DNA from: Novosphingobium sp. NDB2Meth1
GTDB taxonomy: Bacteria; Pseudomonadota; Alphaproteobacteria; Sphingomonadales; Sphingomonadaceae
DNA: 64,000 bases
Reading direction: 5' to 3'
NCBI RefSeq assembly: GCF_900117425.1
Contig: NZ_FPEH01000032.1
Location: 590,948 to 654,947 of the forward strand
The notes beneath the pieces were generated by a model. That model did not search any database, was not told the DNA's origin, and worked only from the letters and a program-made list of their open reading frames with translations. The position numbers and the translations under genes are program-made. Below are positions 35,188-43,336 of this stretch, one piece after another. Each line of letters opens with the position of its first letter. Position 1 is the first letter of the stretch.

Positions 35188-38040
35188 ATGGACACCACCG
35201 CAGACGCCGCGCCGCCGCTCGATTCCGCCCAGCGCCACCTCTATCTGATCGACGGTTCGGCCTATATCTTCCGCGCCTACCACCGCCTGCCGCCGCTGAC
35301 CAATCCGGCGGGCGTGCCGGTCGGCGCGGTCTATGGCTATACCACAATGCTGTGGAAACTGGCGGAGGACCTGCACAAGGCCGACGGGCCGACGCACCTT
35401 GCGGTGATCCTCGACAAGGGTTCGATCACCTTCCGCAACGATCTCTATGACCAGTACAAGGCGAACCGCCCGCCGCCGCCCGAAGACCTCGTCCCGCAGT
35501 TCCCGCTCATCCGCGATGCGACGCGCGCGTTCAGCCTCCCCTGCATCGAAGAGGAAGGGCTCGAAGCGGACGACCTGATCGCATCCTATTCGCTGGCGGC
35601 AGCGGAGCGCGGGTGGAATGTCACCATCGTCTCGTCGGACAAGGACCTGATGCAGCTCGTCGGGCGGCCGCACGCAGGCAGCGGCTATATCGACATGCTC
35701 GATACGATGAAGAACCAGCGCATCGACTTGCCCGAGGTGATGGAGAAGTTCGGCGTCGAGCCCGAGCGCGTCGGCGATGTGCTGGCGCTGATGGGCGATG
35801 CGGTGGACAACGTGCCCGGCATTCGCGGCATCGGTCCCAAGACCGCGACCAAGCTGATCCAGGAACACGGCACGCTGGAAGGCGCGCTGGCCGCCGCACC
35901 GACGATGAAGCCCGGCAAGCTGCGCGACAGCCTGATCGAGCAGGCCGACATGGCCCGCCTTTCGCGCCAGCTCGTCCAGCTGAAGGAGGATTGCCCGTTG
36001 CCGCTGCCGCTCGATGCCTTCGAGCTGACAGCGATCCCGCCCGATCCGCTGGCGGCGTTCCTGTCCGAGCACGGCTTTACCAGCCTGCTGCGCAAACTGG
36101 GCACCGCGCCGGTGGAAGCGCCTGCTGCGGGCGGCGCGCCATCCTCGAACCCGGCGGGCGCGGCGGAAACGCGGCAGAGCCTGCCGGACTGGCCCGCGAT
36201 CGATCTGGCCGGCTACCGCTGCCTGCAGACGCTGGAAGACATCGCCGCATGGGTCGCGCGGGCAGAGGCGGCGCGGGTCGTGGCGGTCGACACCGAGACC
36301 AGCGCGCTCGATGCGATGCAGGCGGACCTTGTCGGCGTGAGCCTTGCGCTCGGGCCGGGCGATGCCTGCTACATCCCGCTCGGCCACCGGGGCAGCGACA
36401 TGTTCGCTGAAGCACCAGTCCAAGCCCCGCGCGAGGCGGCGCTGGCGCTCCTGAAGCCGCTGCTCGAAAGCGATGCGGTGCTCAAGATCGGGCAGAACAT
36501 CAAGTACGATCTCAACGTGCTGGCCCGCTACGGCATCATGGTCAGCCCCATCGACGACACGATGGTAATGAGCTTCTGCCTCGATGCCGGGCGCGGCGAG
36601 ACCGGGATTGCCGGGCATGGCATGGATGAATTGTCTGCCCGCCACCTTGGCCACACGACCATGACCTTCAAGGACCTGTGCGGCACTGGCAAGAAGGCGA
36701 TCTCGTTCGCCGAAGTGCCGCTGGCCGATGCGACGCGCTATGCCGCCGAGGATGCCGAAGTGACATGGCGGCTCCATCGGCTGCTGGCGCCCCGCCTTGC
36801 CGAGGAAGGCGGCACGCGCATCTACGAGCGAGTCGACCGGCCGCTGGTGCCGGTGGTTGCGGGCATGGAGCGGCACGGCATCCGCGTCGACCGCGAGCGG
36901 CTGGCGGGGCTTTCATCGCAGTTTGCCGAGACGATCGCGGGCCTTGAAACCGTGATCCACGAGAAGGCCGGCCAGCCCTTCACCATTGGCAGCCCCAAGC
37001 AGTTGGGCGAAATCCTGTTTGACAAGCTGGGCTACAAAGGCGGGAAGAAGGGCAAGACCGGGCAATATTCAACCGACCAGTCGGTGCTCGAAGGCCTTGC
37101 TGCGCAGGGGGCGGAAGTGGCGACCCTGGTGCTGGAGTGGCGCCAGCTTTCGAAGCTCAAGTCGACCTATACCGACGCGCTGCAGGCTGCGATCAATCCC
37201 GCCACCGGCCGCGTGCACACCAGCTACAGTCTGGTCGGCGCGCAGACGGGGCGGCTTTCCTCGAATGAGCCCAACCTGCAGAACATCCCGATCCGCACCG
37301 AGATCGGGCGCCAGATCCGCGACGCGTTCGTGGCCGAACCCGGCAATGTGCTGCTGGCGGCAGACTATAGCCAGATCGAGCTGCGGCTCGCAGCGCACAT
37401 GGCCGATGTTCCGGCGCTCAAGGAAGCCTTCGCGGCAGGTCAGGACATCCACGCGCGCACCGCGCAGGAGCTGTTCGGCACGGTCGACCGCGACACGCGC
37501 GGACGGGCGAAGACGATCAACTTCGCGATCCTCTACGGCATCAGCCGCTGGGGGCTGGCCGGGCGGCTGGGTGTGAGCGCGGATGAGGCGCAGGCTATGA
37601 TCGACCGCTACTTCGAGCGCTTCCCCGGCATCCAGCGCTATATCCACGAGACGCTGGAGAGCGTCCGGGCGAAGGGCTATTCGGAAACGCTGTTCGGCCG
37701 CAAGACGTGGTTCCCGCGCATCAATTCGAAGAACCAGGCCGAACGGCAGGGCAGCGAGCGCGCGGCGATCAACGCGCCGATCCAGGGCACCAGCGCGGAT
37801 ATCATCAAGCGCGCGATGGCGCGGATGAACCCGGCGCTGGCGGCGGCGGGATTGGGCCACGTGCGCATGCTGCTGCAGGTGCACGACGAACTGGTGTTCG
37901 AACTGCCCGAAGCCGATGTGGCGGCAGCGCGCGCGGTGATCGAAGCGGTAATGGCCGGCGCGGCGGAACCGGCGGTCAAGCTGACGGTGCCGCTGGGCGT
38001 GGAGATCGGCACCGGACCCAGCTGGGGCGCGGCGCACTAG
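35188..38040 (+). CDS. polA: DNA polymerase I
   Basis: The 950-aa enzyme fills gaps and removes RNA primers in replication and repair. All three domains are present. The 5'-3' exonuclease spans about residues 15-300 (YLIDGSAYIFRAYH, EADDLIASY, GDAVDNVPGIRGIGPKTA). A 3'-5' exonuclease spans about 345-530 with DTET and the later YAAEDAEVTWRL intact, so proofreading is retained. The family A polymerase domain has motif A (DYSQIELRLAAH), motif B (RGRAKTINFAILYG) and motif C (QVHDELVFE). Its TAG stop codon coincides with the first three bases of the left terminal repeat of the 177-bp palindromic element that follows. An insertion at a TA next to the end of polA could therefore have supplied or preserved the stop. 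Confidence 0.97.
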   Translation: MDTTADAAPPLDSAQRHLYLIDGSAYIFRAYHRLPPLTNPAGVPVGAVYGYTTMLWKLAEDLHKADGPTHLAVILDKGSITFRNDLYDQYKANRPPPPEDLVPQFPLIRDATRAFSLPCIEEEGLEADDLIASYSLAAAERGWNVTIVSSDKDLMQLVGRPHAGSGYIDMLDTMKNQRIDLPEVMEKFGVEPERVGDVLALMGDAVDNVPGIRGIGPKTATKLIQEHGTLEGALAAAPTMKPGKLRDSLIEQADMARLSRQLVQLKEDCPLPLPLDAFELTAIPPDPLAAFLSEHGFTSLLRKLGTAPVEAPAAGGAPSSNPAGAAETRQSLPDWPAIDLAGYRCLQTLEDIAAWVARAEAARVVAVDTETSALDAMQADLVGVSLALGPGDACYIPLGHRGSDMFAEAPVQAPREAALALLKPLLESDAVLKIGQNIKYDLNVLARYGIMVSPIDDTMVMSFCLDAGRGETGIAGHGMDELSARHLGHTTMTFKDLCGTGKKAISFAEVPLADATRYAAEDAEVTWRLHRLLAPRLAEEGGTRIYERVDRPLVPVVAGMERHGIRVDRERLAGLSSQFAETIAGLETVIHEKAGQPFTIGSPKQLGEILFDKLGYKGGKKGKTGQYSTDQSVLEGLAAQGAEVATLVLEWRQLSKLKSTYTDALQAAINPATGRVHTSYSLVGAQTGRLSSNEPNLQNIPIRTEIGRQIRDAFVAEPGNVLLAADYSQIELRLAAHMADVPALKEAFAAGQDIHARTAQELFGTVDRDTRGRAKTINFAILYGISRWGLAGRLGVSADEAQAMIDRYFERFPGIQRYIHETLESVRAKGYSETLFGRKTWFPRINSKNQAERQGSERAAINAPIQGTSADIIKRAMARMNPALAAAGLGHVRMLLQVHDELVFELPEADVAAARAVIEAVMAGAAEPAVKLTVPLGVEIGTGPSWGAAH

Positions 38041-38214
38041 AGCCTGTCCTGTTTAGGTGAAGGCATCGTCATCGCGTCAGGAAGCCTGCTGGCAAGGAAC
38101 GGCGCGCAGTGCGGACTGGTAGCCCGTGCCAGCGACGTGACGCTGTCCAGCGGGCTTCCTGACGCGACCCCGAAGGGGCGGGCCGACGCCTCCACCTAAA
38201 CAGGACAGGCTCTA
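38038..38214. mobile_element. 177-bp MITE-like palindromic element after polA
   Basis: The element has perfect 22-bp inverted ends (38038-38059 and 38193-38214) reading TAGAGCCTGTCCTGTTTAGG inward plus TG. A second inner pair of 19 bp (38074-38092 and 38147-38165; GCGTCAGGAAGCC...) matches with one mismatch. Both ends carry TA, consistent with a TA target duplication as made by IS630/Tc1-mariner transposases. It has no coding capacity, so it would be mobilised in trans. The left end contains the polA stop codon. It may now serve as the polA terminator because the whole unit can fold into one long hairpin. Confidence 0.75.
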
Positions 38215-38221
38215 GGCCGCG

Positions 38222-38914
38222 CTATTCCACCTTCACGAACGGCTTGATGTCCTTGGTGTGGAGCCAGAGCATCTGTTCGTTGGGCACCGAATTGGTGAGG
38301 GCATAGAGCCCTTCGGCTTCTTCGGCGCTGAGGCCCATTTCGCGGTAGTAATCGAGATAGGCCTTGTTGGGGCCTTCATCGGGCGCGAAGTCGTCGGGCT
38401 GGTGGCCTTGCTCGTCCTTCCACGCGTGGACGCCGAATTCGGCATCGGGCGCAGCGTGGCGGGTCTTGCCGGCGAGGAAGATCTCGAACCCGCCCGAGCG
38501 CACCGAGCCGCCTGAGGGCACGTCAGTGGCGATGCCATGGCGCCGGATCAGCCGCCCGAGCGTGAGGTTCGCGCCATCGTCGATTGTACCGGGGCAGTCG
38601 ACGAGTTCGAGCATGCGAATGCCCGGATGGGCCTGCAGCATGGCGCGAAACAGAGTGGGCGACGTGTCGTCGATCTCGCCCACCAGCGCCGCGTGGGTCG
38701 TATCGACAACCGCAAAGGGGCCGAAGCGGGGCAGGCCCTCGATCGCCCGCGCGACGCGCTGGCTGCGCGGCTCCTCGGTGACCGTGCGGGTGGTGGTCAC
38801 TTCGGTCCAGGTGGTGCCGTGCGAATCGACCCAGGTACGCGTCGCCGTCTGCTGCGCAGCGGCTGGTGCCGCGGCGGCCAGACTGAGCAGCAGGGCGCAA
38901 GTGAGTCGGAGCAT
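38222..38914 (-). CDS. Periplasmic ClpP-fold-like protein (COG3904-like)
   Basis: The 230-aa protein has a signal peptide (MLRLTCALLLSLAAAAPAAAQ). Its body resembles the predicted periplasmic COG3904 proteins with a ClpP/crotonase-type fold. It keeps a segment like RMLELVDCPGTIDDGANLTL, then RLIRRHGIATDVPSGGSV and FEIFLAGKTRH, followed by AEFGVHAW. In the better-known members a CASAC-like Ser-containing motif stands where SGGSVRSGG is here, so a catalytic Ser is not evident and the protein may be non-enzymatic. The C-terminal part (YLDYYREMGLSAEEAEGLYA) is typical of the group. Function unknown. It lies directly beside the MITE-like element, its stop being 8 bp from the element's right end. 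Confidence 0.72.
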   Translation of the reverse strand: MLRLTCALLLSLAAAAPAAAQQTATRTWVDSHGTTWTEVTTTRTVTEEPRSQRVARAIEGLPRFGPFAVVDTTHAALVGEIDDTSPTLFRAMLQAHPGIRMLELVDCPGTIDDGANLTLGRLIRRHGIATDVPSGGSVRSGGFEIFLAGKTRHAAPDAEFGVHAWKDEQGHQPDDFAPDEGPNKAYLDYYREMGLSAEEAEGLYALTNSVPNEQMLWLHTKDIKPFVKVE

Positions 38915-39071
38915 GGTGCGCTCATAATCCGCTCATGCTTGCCGCTTTTCCAGCAAAACGCGGTAAATCGCGCTTAAGACCTTTTTGCCTCCGATTTGGC
39001 AAGACCCCGCGCCTTCCCCTATCCCGCGCTCCGACCCGACCTTAGGCTGCCGAACGGACTTGGGGGTTGGT

Positions 39072-40580
39072 ATGGTCGCGCTGGTATCCACGGTTGCCTA
39101 TCTGGGGCTCGAGGCGCGCGCGGTCGAAGTGCAGTGCCAGATCGCGCCGGGGCTGCCGACTTTCCGCGTCGTCGGCCTGCCCGACAAGGCGGTGGGCGAA
39201 AGCCGCGAGCGGGTGCATTCGGCGCTCGCCGCACTCGGGCTGGCGCTGCCGCCCAAGCGCATCACGGTGAACCTTTCCCCGGCGGACCTGCCCAAGGAAG
39301 GCTCGCACTATGACCTGCCCATTGCGCTGGCGCTGCTGGCGGCGATGGGCGTGGTCGATCTGGAAGCCGTCGCGGAGTTTGTCGCGGTGGGCGAACTCGC
39401 GCTCGATGGCCGGGTGATCGCGAGCCCCGGCGTGCTGCTGGCCGCGCTCCATGCGAGCGAGATCGAGAAAGGGCTGATCTGCCCGGCGGCGCAAGGCGCG
39501 GAAGCACGCTGGGCAAGCGGGGTGGAAGTGGTCGCGGCGCCCGATCTGATCAGCCTGCTCAACCACCTCAAGGGCACGATGCGCCTGCCGATTCCCGCAC
39601 CGGGCGAAGTCGACGCGCCGGAGCGGCGGGCGGACCTCAGGCAAGTGAAAGGGCAGGAAACCGCCAAGCGTGCGCTAGAGATCGCGGCGGCGGGCGGGCA
39701 CAATCTGCTGATGATCGGCCCTCCGGGTGCGGGCAAGTCGCTGATGGCCTCCTGCCTGCCGGGGATCCTGCCCGAACTGACGCCTTCGGAAGCGCTGGAA
39801 GCATCGCTGGTGGCCTCGGTCGCAGGTCTGCTGGAGGAAGGCCGGATCAGCCGCGCGAGGCCGTTCCGCGCACCCCACCATTCGGCTTCGATGGCGGCGC
39901 TGACGGGCGGCGGGCTGAAGGTGCGACCCGGCGAAGTCAGCCTGGCGCATCTCGGCGTTCTGTTTCTGGATGAACTGCCGGAGTTCCAGCGCGCGGTGCT
40001 CGATTCGCTGCGCCAGCCGCTGGAGACGGGCGAAGTCACCGTCGCACGCGCCAATGCGCATGTGACGTTTCCGGCGCGGGTGCAGCTGGTGGCGGCGATG
40101 AACCCATGCCGCTGCGGCTATCTCGGCGATCCGGCGCTGGGCTGCAGCCGCGCCCCGCGCTGCGCGGGGGATTACCAGTCGAAGGTTTCGGGCCCGCTGC
40201 TCGACCGGATCGACCTGCATGTCGAAGTCGATCCCGTTTCCGCCGCCGATCTGGCGCTGCCGCCCCCCGCCGAAGGATCGGACGCGGTCGCCGCGCGCGT
40301 CGCGGCGGCGCGGCGGGTGCAGACGGCAAGGCTCGACGGCAGCGGGCGGCGCACCAATGCCGAGCTGGAAGGCGATCTGCTTGAACGATACGCGACCCCG
40401 GACGAGCCGGGGCGCAAGCTGCTGTCACAGGCTGCGGAAGCGATGCGGCTCTCGGCGCGCAGCTACACCCGCATGCTGCGCGTGGCGCGCACGATTGCGG
40501 ACCTGGCGGGAGCGGAGACGGTGGGGCGGGTGCATGTGGCGGAGGCGCTGAGCTATCGGCGGATTGCGCCGAGAAGCTAG
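39072..40580 (+). CDS. comM: ComM/YifB-family AAA+ helicase
   Basis: The 502-aa Mg-chelatase-like AAA+ protein has the ComM N-terminal domain (ARAVEVQCQIAPGLPTFRVVG, AVGESRERVHSAL, NLSPADLPKEGSHYDL). The ATPase core carries Walker A (GPPGAGKS), Walker B (LGVLFLDELPEF) and sensor residues (AAMNPCRCGY, with a four-Cys zinc-like patch CRCG...CSRAPRC). The C-terminal Mg-chelatase domain follows (MRLSARSYTRMLRVARTIAD, quoted in full length of 20). ComM is a branch-migration helicase that extends recombination joints during natural transformation. The ATG at 39072 follows GGGGG. The last bases overlap the stop codon of the convergent regulator gene (shared CTAG). Confidence 0.94.
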   Translation: MVALVSTVAYLGLEARAVEVQCQIAPGLPTFRVVGLPDKAVGESRERVHSALAALGLALPPKRITVNLSPADLPKEGSHYDLPIALALLAAMGVVDLEAVAEFVAVGELALDGRVIASPGVLLAALHASEIEKGLICPAAQGAEARWASGVEVVAAPDLISLLNHLKGTMRLPIPAPGEVDAPERRADLRQVKGQETAKRALEIAAAGGHNLLMIGPPGAGKSLMASCLPGILPELTPSEALEASLVASVAGLLEEGRISRARPFRAPHHSASMAALTGGGLKVRPGEVSLAHLGVLFLDELPEFQRAVLDSLRQPLETGEVTVARANAHVTFPARVQLVAAMNPCRCGYLGDPALGCSRAPRCAGDYQSKVSGPLLDRIDLHVEVDPVSAADLALPPPAEGSDAVAARVAAARRVQTARLDGSGRRTNAELEGDLLERYATPDEPGRKLLSQAAEAMRLSARSYTRMLRVARTIADLAGAETVGRVHVAEALSYRRIAPRS

Positions 40581-41308
40581 CGCCCCGCCATCGCCTTGGC
40601 CTTCGCCAGATACGTCCGCCCGATGCGCAGCAGTTCGCCATCCGCGAGCTGCGCCGACCATACCCCCAGCCCATCGTGCTTCAGCCCCGCGATCCGGTCG
40701 CGCCGCACGATCGTCGAGCGGTGGAGGCGGATGAAGCGTTCGGGGTCGAGGCGGTCTTCGAGGCGCTGGATGGTGTGGAGGAGGAGGTAGCTGCGGGCGC
40801 CCACATGAAGGCGCACGTAGTCGCGCTCGGCGTCGATGCGGTCGATGTCACCGGCGGCAACGCGGATCAGCTCGCTGCGGTGGGGGACCCAGAATTCCTC
40901 GATCCACGGGCTTTCTGTAGGCGCGGCTTCGGTGGGCGTAGTGGCGGTGTCGCGCCGGGCCAGCGCGCGCTCGACGGCGCGTTCGAGGCGGTCTTGCGCG
41001 ACGGGCTTGAGGACGTAATCCACCGCGTCGCAATCGAAGGCTTCGACCGCGAAGTGATCGTGTGCGGTGACGAAGATGACGGCGGGACGCGGGGACAGGC
41101 GGGCAAGGCCGCGGGCAACGCCGAGGCCATCGACTTCGGGCATGGTCATGTCGAGCAGCACGAGCTCGGGCGAGAGCGCTTCGCACAGCCGCAGCGCCGC
41201 CGCACCGTCGCTGGCCGTGCCGACGACATGGAGCGCGGGAATGCGCGCGCAGAGGATCTGCATGCGCTCCACCGCAAGCGGTTCATCATCGACGATCAAT
41301 GTGCGCAT
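40577..41308 (-). CDS. LytTR-type response regulator
   Basis: The 243-aa AlgR/LytR-family protein has a receiver domain (D7, D8, phospho-acceptor D53 in LVLLDMTMPEVDG, K of DYVLKPVAQD). A short Thr/Pro linker and a LytTR DNA-binding domain follow (IDRIDAERDYVRLHVGARSY, FIRLHRSTIVRRDRIAGLK). It acts with the sensor kinase encoded immediately upstream (12-bp gap). Its target genes are not evident here; no target promoter can be picked out. Its stop overlaps the comM stop. Confidence 0.94.
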   Translation of the reverse strand: MRTLIVDDEPLAVERMQILCARIPALHVVGTASDGAAALRLCEALSPELVLLDMTMPEVDGLGVARGLARLSPRPAVIFVTAHDHFAVEAFDCDAVDYVLKPVAQDRLERAVERALARRDTATTPTEAAPTESPWIEEFWVPHRSELIRVAAGDIDRIDAERDYVRLHVGARSYLLLHTIQRLEDRLDPERFIRLHRSTIVRRDRIAGLKHDGLGVWSAQLADGELLRIGRTYLAKAKAMAGR

Positions 41309-41320
41309 GCGTTCCCTCTT

Positions 41321-43261
41321 CTATTCGCAGCCCGACCGCACCAACGGGATCGTCAGCACCGTGGCATAGCCGCCGGCCGGCAGGGCTCCGCTTTCCACCC
41401 GCGCCTCGTCGCCGAAGCGCGCCGCTAGGCGGTTGCGGACGTTTTCGAGACCGATGCCGGTGCTGCCGCTGGCGCCGCCCTTGCCCGGCCCATCATCCGC
41501 GACGGTGAGCACCAGCTTGCCACCAGCTTCCGCCGCCGCGATGCGGATGGTGACGGGGCGCGTGCTCGCGGAGACGCCGTACTTGATCGAATTTTCGACC
41601 AGCGGCTGGAGAATCATCCCCGGCACGCAGGCGTTCTCGAGCCCCGGCGGCACATCGAATTCGCAAACCAGCCGCTCCGGGAAGCGCACCGCCTCGATTT
41701 CCAGATAGTGGCGCTGCAAGGAAATCTCGTCGGCCAGCGGCACGTCGGCCGTGGGATCGCCGGCAAGGCTGTGGCGGTAGAAGCTGGAGATCGTCTGGAT
41801 CATCTTCTCCGCCTGTTCGGTGCGGCCCACCATGACGAGGGCGGAGAGCGAATTCAGCGTGTTGAACAGGAAGTGCGGATTGACCTGATAGCGCAAGCTG
41901 CGCAGCTCTGCGGCCTTTGCTGCGCGCTTGTATTCCCCCTCGCGCCGTTCGGAGGCGCGGGCCATCTCGGCATTGCCGAGCGCGATGTAGAGCCCGGCCC
42001 ACGCGATCAGCAGGAAGTATCGACCGAGCGCGACATCGGTGAGCTGCTTCCACAGGCCTTCGTCTTCGATCATCTTGCTGATGATCATGCTGTGGATCTG
42101 GCTGTCGCTGTCGGTTGCAGCGGGCGCTGGCACGGGTGACGGCGCAGTGCTGGCCGTGGGCGAGGGCGTGGGCGCAGGCGCCGGCGTGGGCTTCGCGGCG
42201 GGGCGCTTCGGCGCAGGGCGGGGGACGGGGCGCGGCTTTGCGTCGCGGGCCTTGTGCACCTCGGCATTGCGCGCGTGGACCTGCTTCACTGCTTCGCCGA
42301 CAGGTCCGGCAGGCGGCGGCGGGACATCCTTCTCGGCGACGAGACCCGCATCGGCGAGGCCGCGCAGCACGTTCCAGCGCACGGCATCGATGCCGGCCAG
42401 TCTCGCCTGTGCGGCAGAAAAGCGCTCTGCCTTGGCCCGCTCGATCTCGCGCTGCGCCTCGGCAACTTCACGCTGCGCCTGCGCGAGTTCGCGGGCGACC
42501 TCTTCGGCATGCTCGGCATCGGTGGGGACACGGTGGGCGCCGACGCGCACTTCCGCCGTCCCGTCACTGCGGCGGATGATGGAAACGCCGCCGGGCGCGG
42601 TGATCACCGCTTCTTCGTCATTGTCGCTGTCGGTTTGATCATCATCGCCATCCTCAGTCGGCGCGGCCATGACCTTCGACGCGCGCGGCGGCGCTGGCGA
42701 GGCCGGCGGCGCGGGGGGCTCGGGCGGCGGAGGCGGCACCGGGATGGCCTGCGGCGGGGCGGCGACGTCGATCAGGACATTGCCCGAGACATCGTGGCGC
42801 ACGCGCACCGAGGGCAGCGGCACATCGGACGGCAGGACAATCGGCGCGGTGCCTTGCTGGCCCCGGATCGCCCGCGCCGCCGCCTCGGCCTGCGCCTGTG
42901 CGGCCTTGGCCTCGCGCGCGATGATCTTCTTCTCGACCGGGGCGAAGCACTGCTGGTTGATCGCGGCGAGCGCGAGCGCGGCGGGCAGCATGATGACGAG
43001 CGCCGCGCCGATCCGCGCCCCGTTGCTGCGCCCGTCGAACCGGCGCAGCAGCGGCCACGCGAGCAGTGTGACGGCAATCCCGGCGAGCGTGACCACGGCG
43101 CGGCGCCACAGCAGTTCGTTGAACTCGCCGAGATCGACGACGATCCCGCGCAGAGTGATCAGCAGGAAATAGGTGAGCCACAGCGCGGCCGCCGACAGGA
43201 ACACCGCACGCGCGGGGACGTGCGGACGTTCGGCAGCAGTATCGACGGGAAGCGTGGCCAT
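41321..43261 (-). CDS. LytS-like sensor histidine kinase with large Pro-rich extracytoplasmic region
   Basis: The 646-aa kinase is of the His_kinase (PF06580) type. The phospho-accepting His is H463 in QVNPHFLFNTLNSLSAL, followed by the N-box (LVENSIKYGV) and the G-box (DDGPGKGGASGSTGIGLENV). The N-terminal part has three membrane helices (about 17-40, 50-70 and 80-103). About 290 residues outside the membrane follow, with a Pro tract (VPPPPPEPPAPPASPAPP), an acidic Asp run, a long Glu/Arg/Ala-rich coiled coil and a second Pro/Ala/Thr-rich stretch. A fourth helix (about 410-428, YFLLIAWAGLYIALG) leads to the kinase. This large sensor region is unusual for the class and resembles no named sensor domain. 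It is paired with the LytTR regulator. Confidence 0.9.
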   Translation of the reverse strand: MATLPVDTAAERPHVPARAVFLSAAALWLTYFLLITLRGIVVDLGEFNELLWRRAVVTLAGIAVTLLAWPLLRRFDGRSNGARIGAALVIMLPAALALAAINQQCFAPVEKKIIAREAKAAQAQAEAAARAIRGQQGTAPIVLPSDVPLPSVRVRHDVSGNVLIDVAAPPQAIPVPPPPPEPPAPPASPAPPRASKVMAAPTEDGDDDQTDSDNDEEAVITAPGGVSIIRRSDGTAEVRVGAHRVPTDAEHAEEVARELAQAQREVAEAQREIERAKAERFSAAQARLAGIDAVRWNVLRGLADAGLVAEKDVPPPPAGPVGEAVKQVHARNAEVHKARDAKPRPVPRPAPKRPAAKPTPAPAPTPSPTASTAPSPVPAPAATDSDSQIHSMIISKMIEDEGLWKQLTDVALGRYFLLIAWAGLYIALGNAEMARASERREGEYKRAAKAAELRSLRYQVNPHFLFNTLNSLSALVMVGRTEQAEKMIQTISSFYRHSLAGDPTADVPLADEISLQRHYLEIEAVRFPERLVCEFDVPPGLENACVPGMILQPLVENSIKYGVSASTRPVTIRIAAAEAGGKLVLTVADDGPGKGGASGSTGIGLENVRNRLAARFGDEARVESGALPAGGYATVLTIPLVRSGCE

Positions 43262-43336
43262 TCGACCGCTTCTACGCCCAACCGACCGGCCAGCGCCAGC
43301 CGGGCAGTCGAGCGCAGTCAGCCGTTGGTCGATGGA

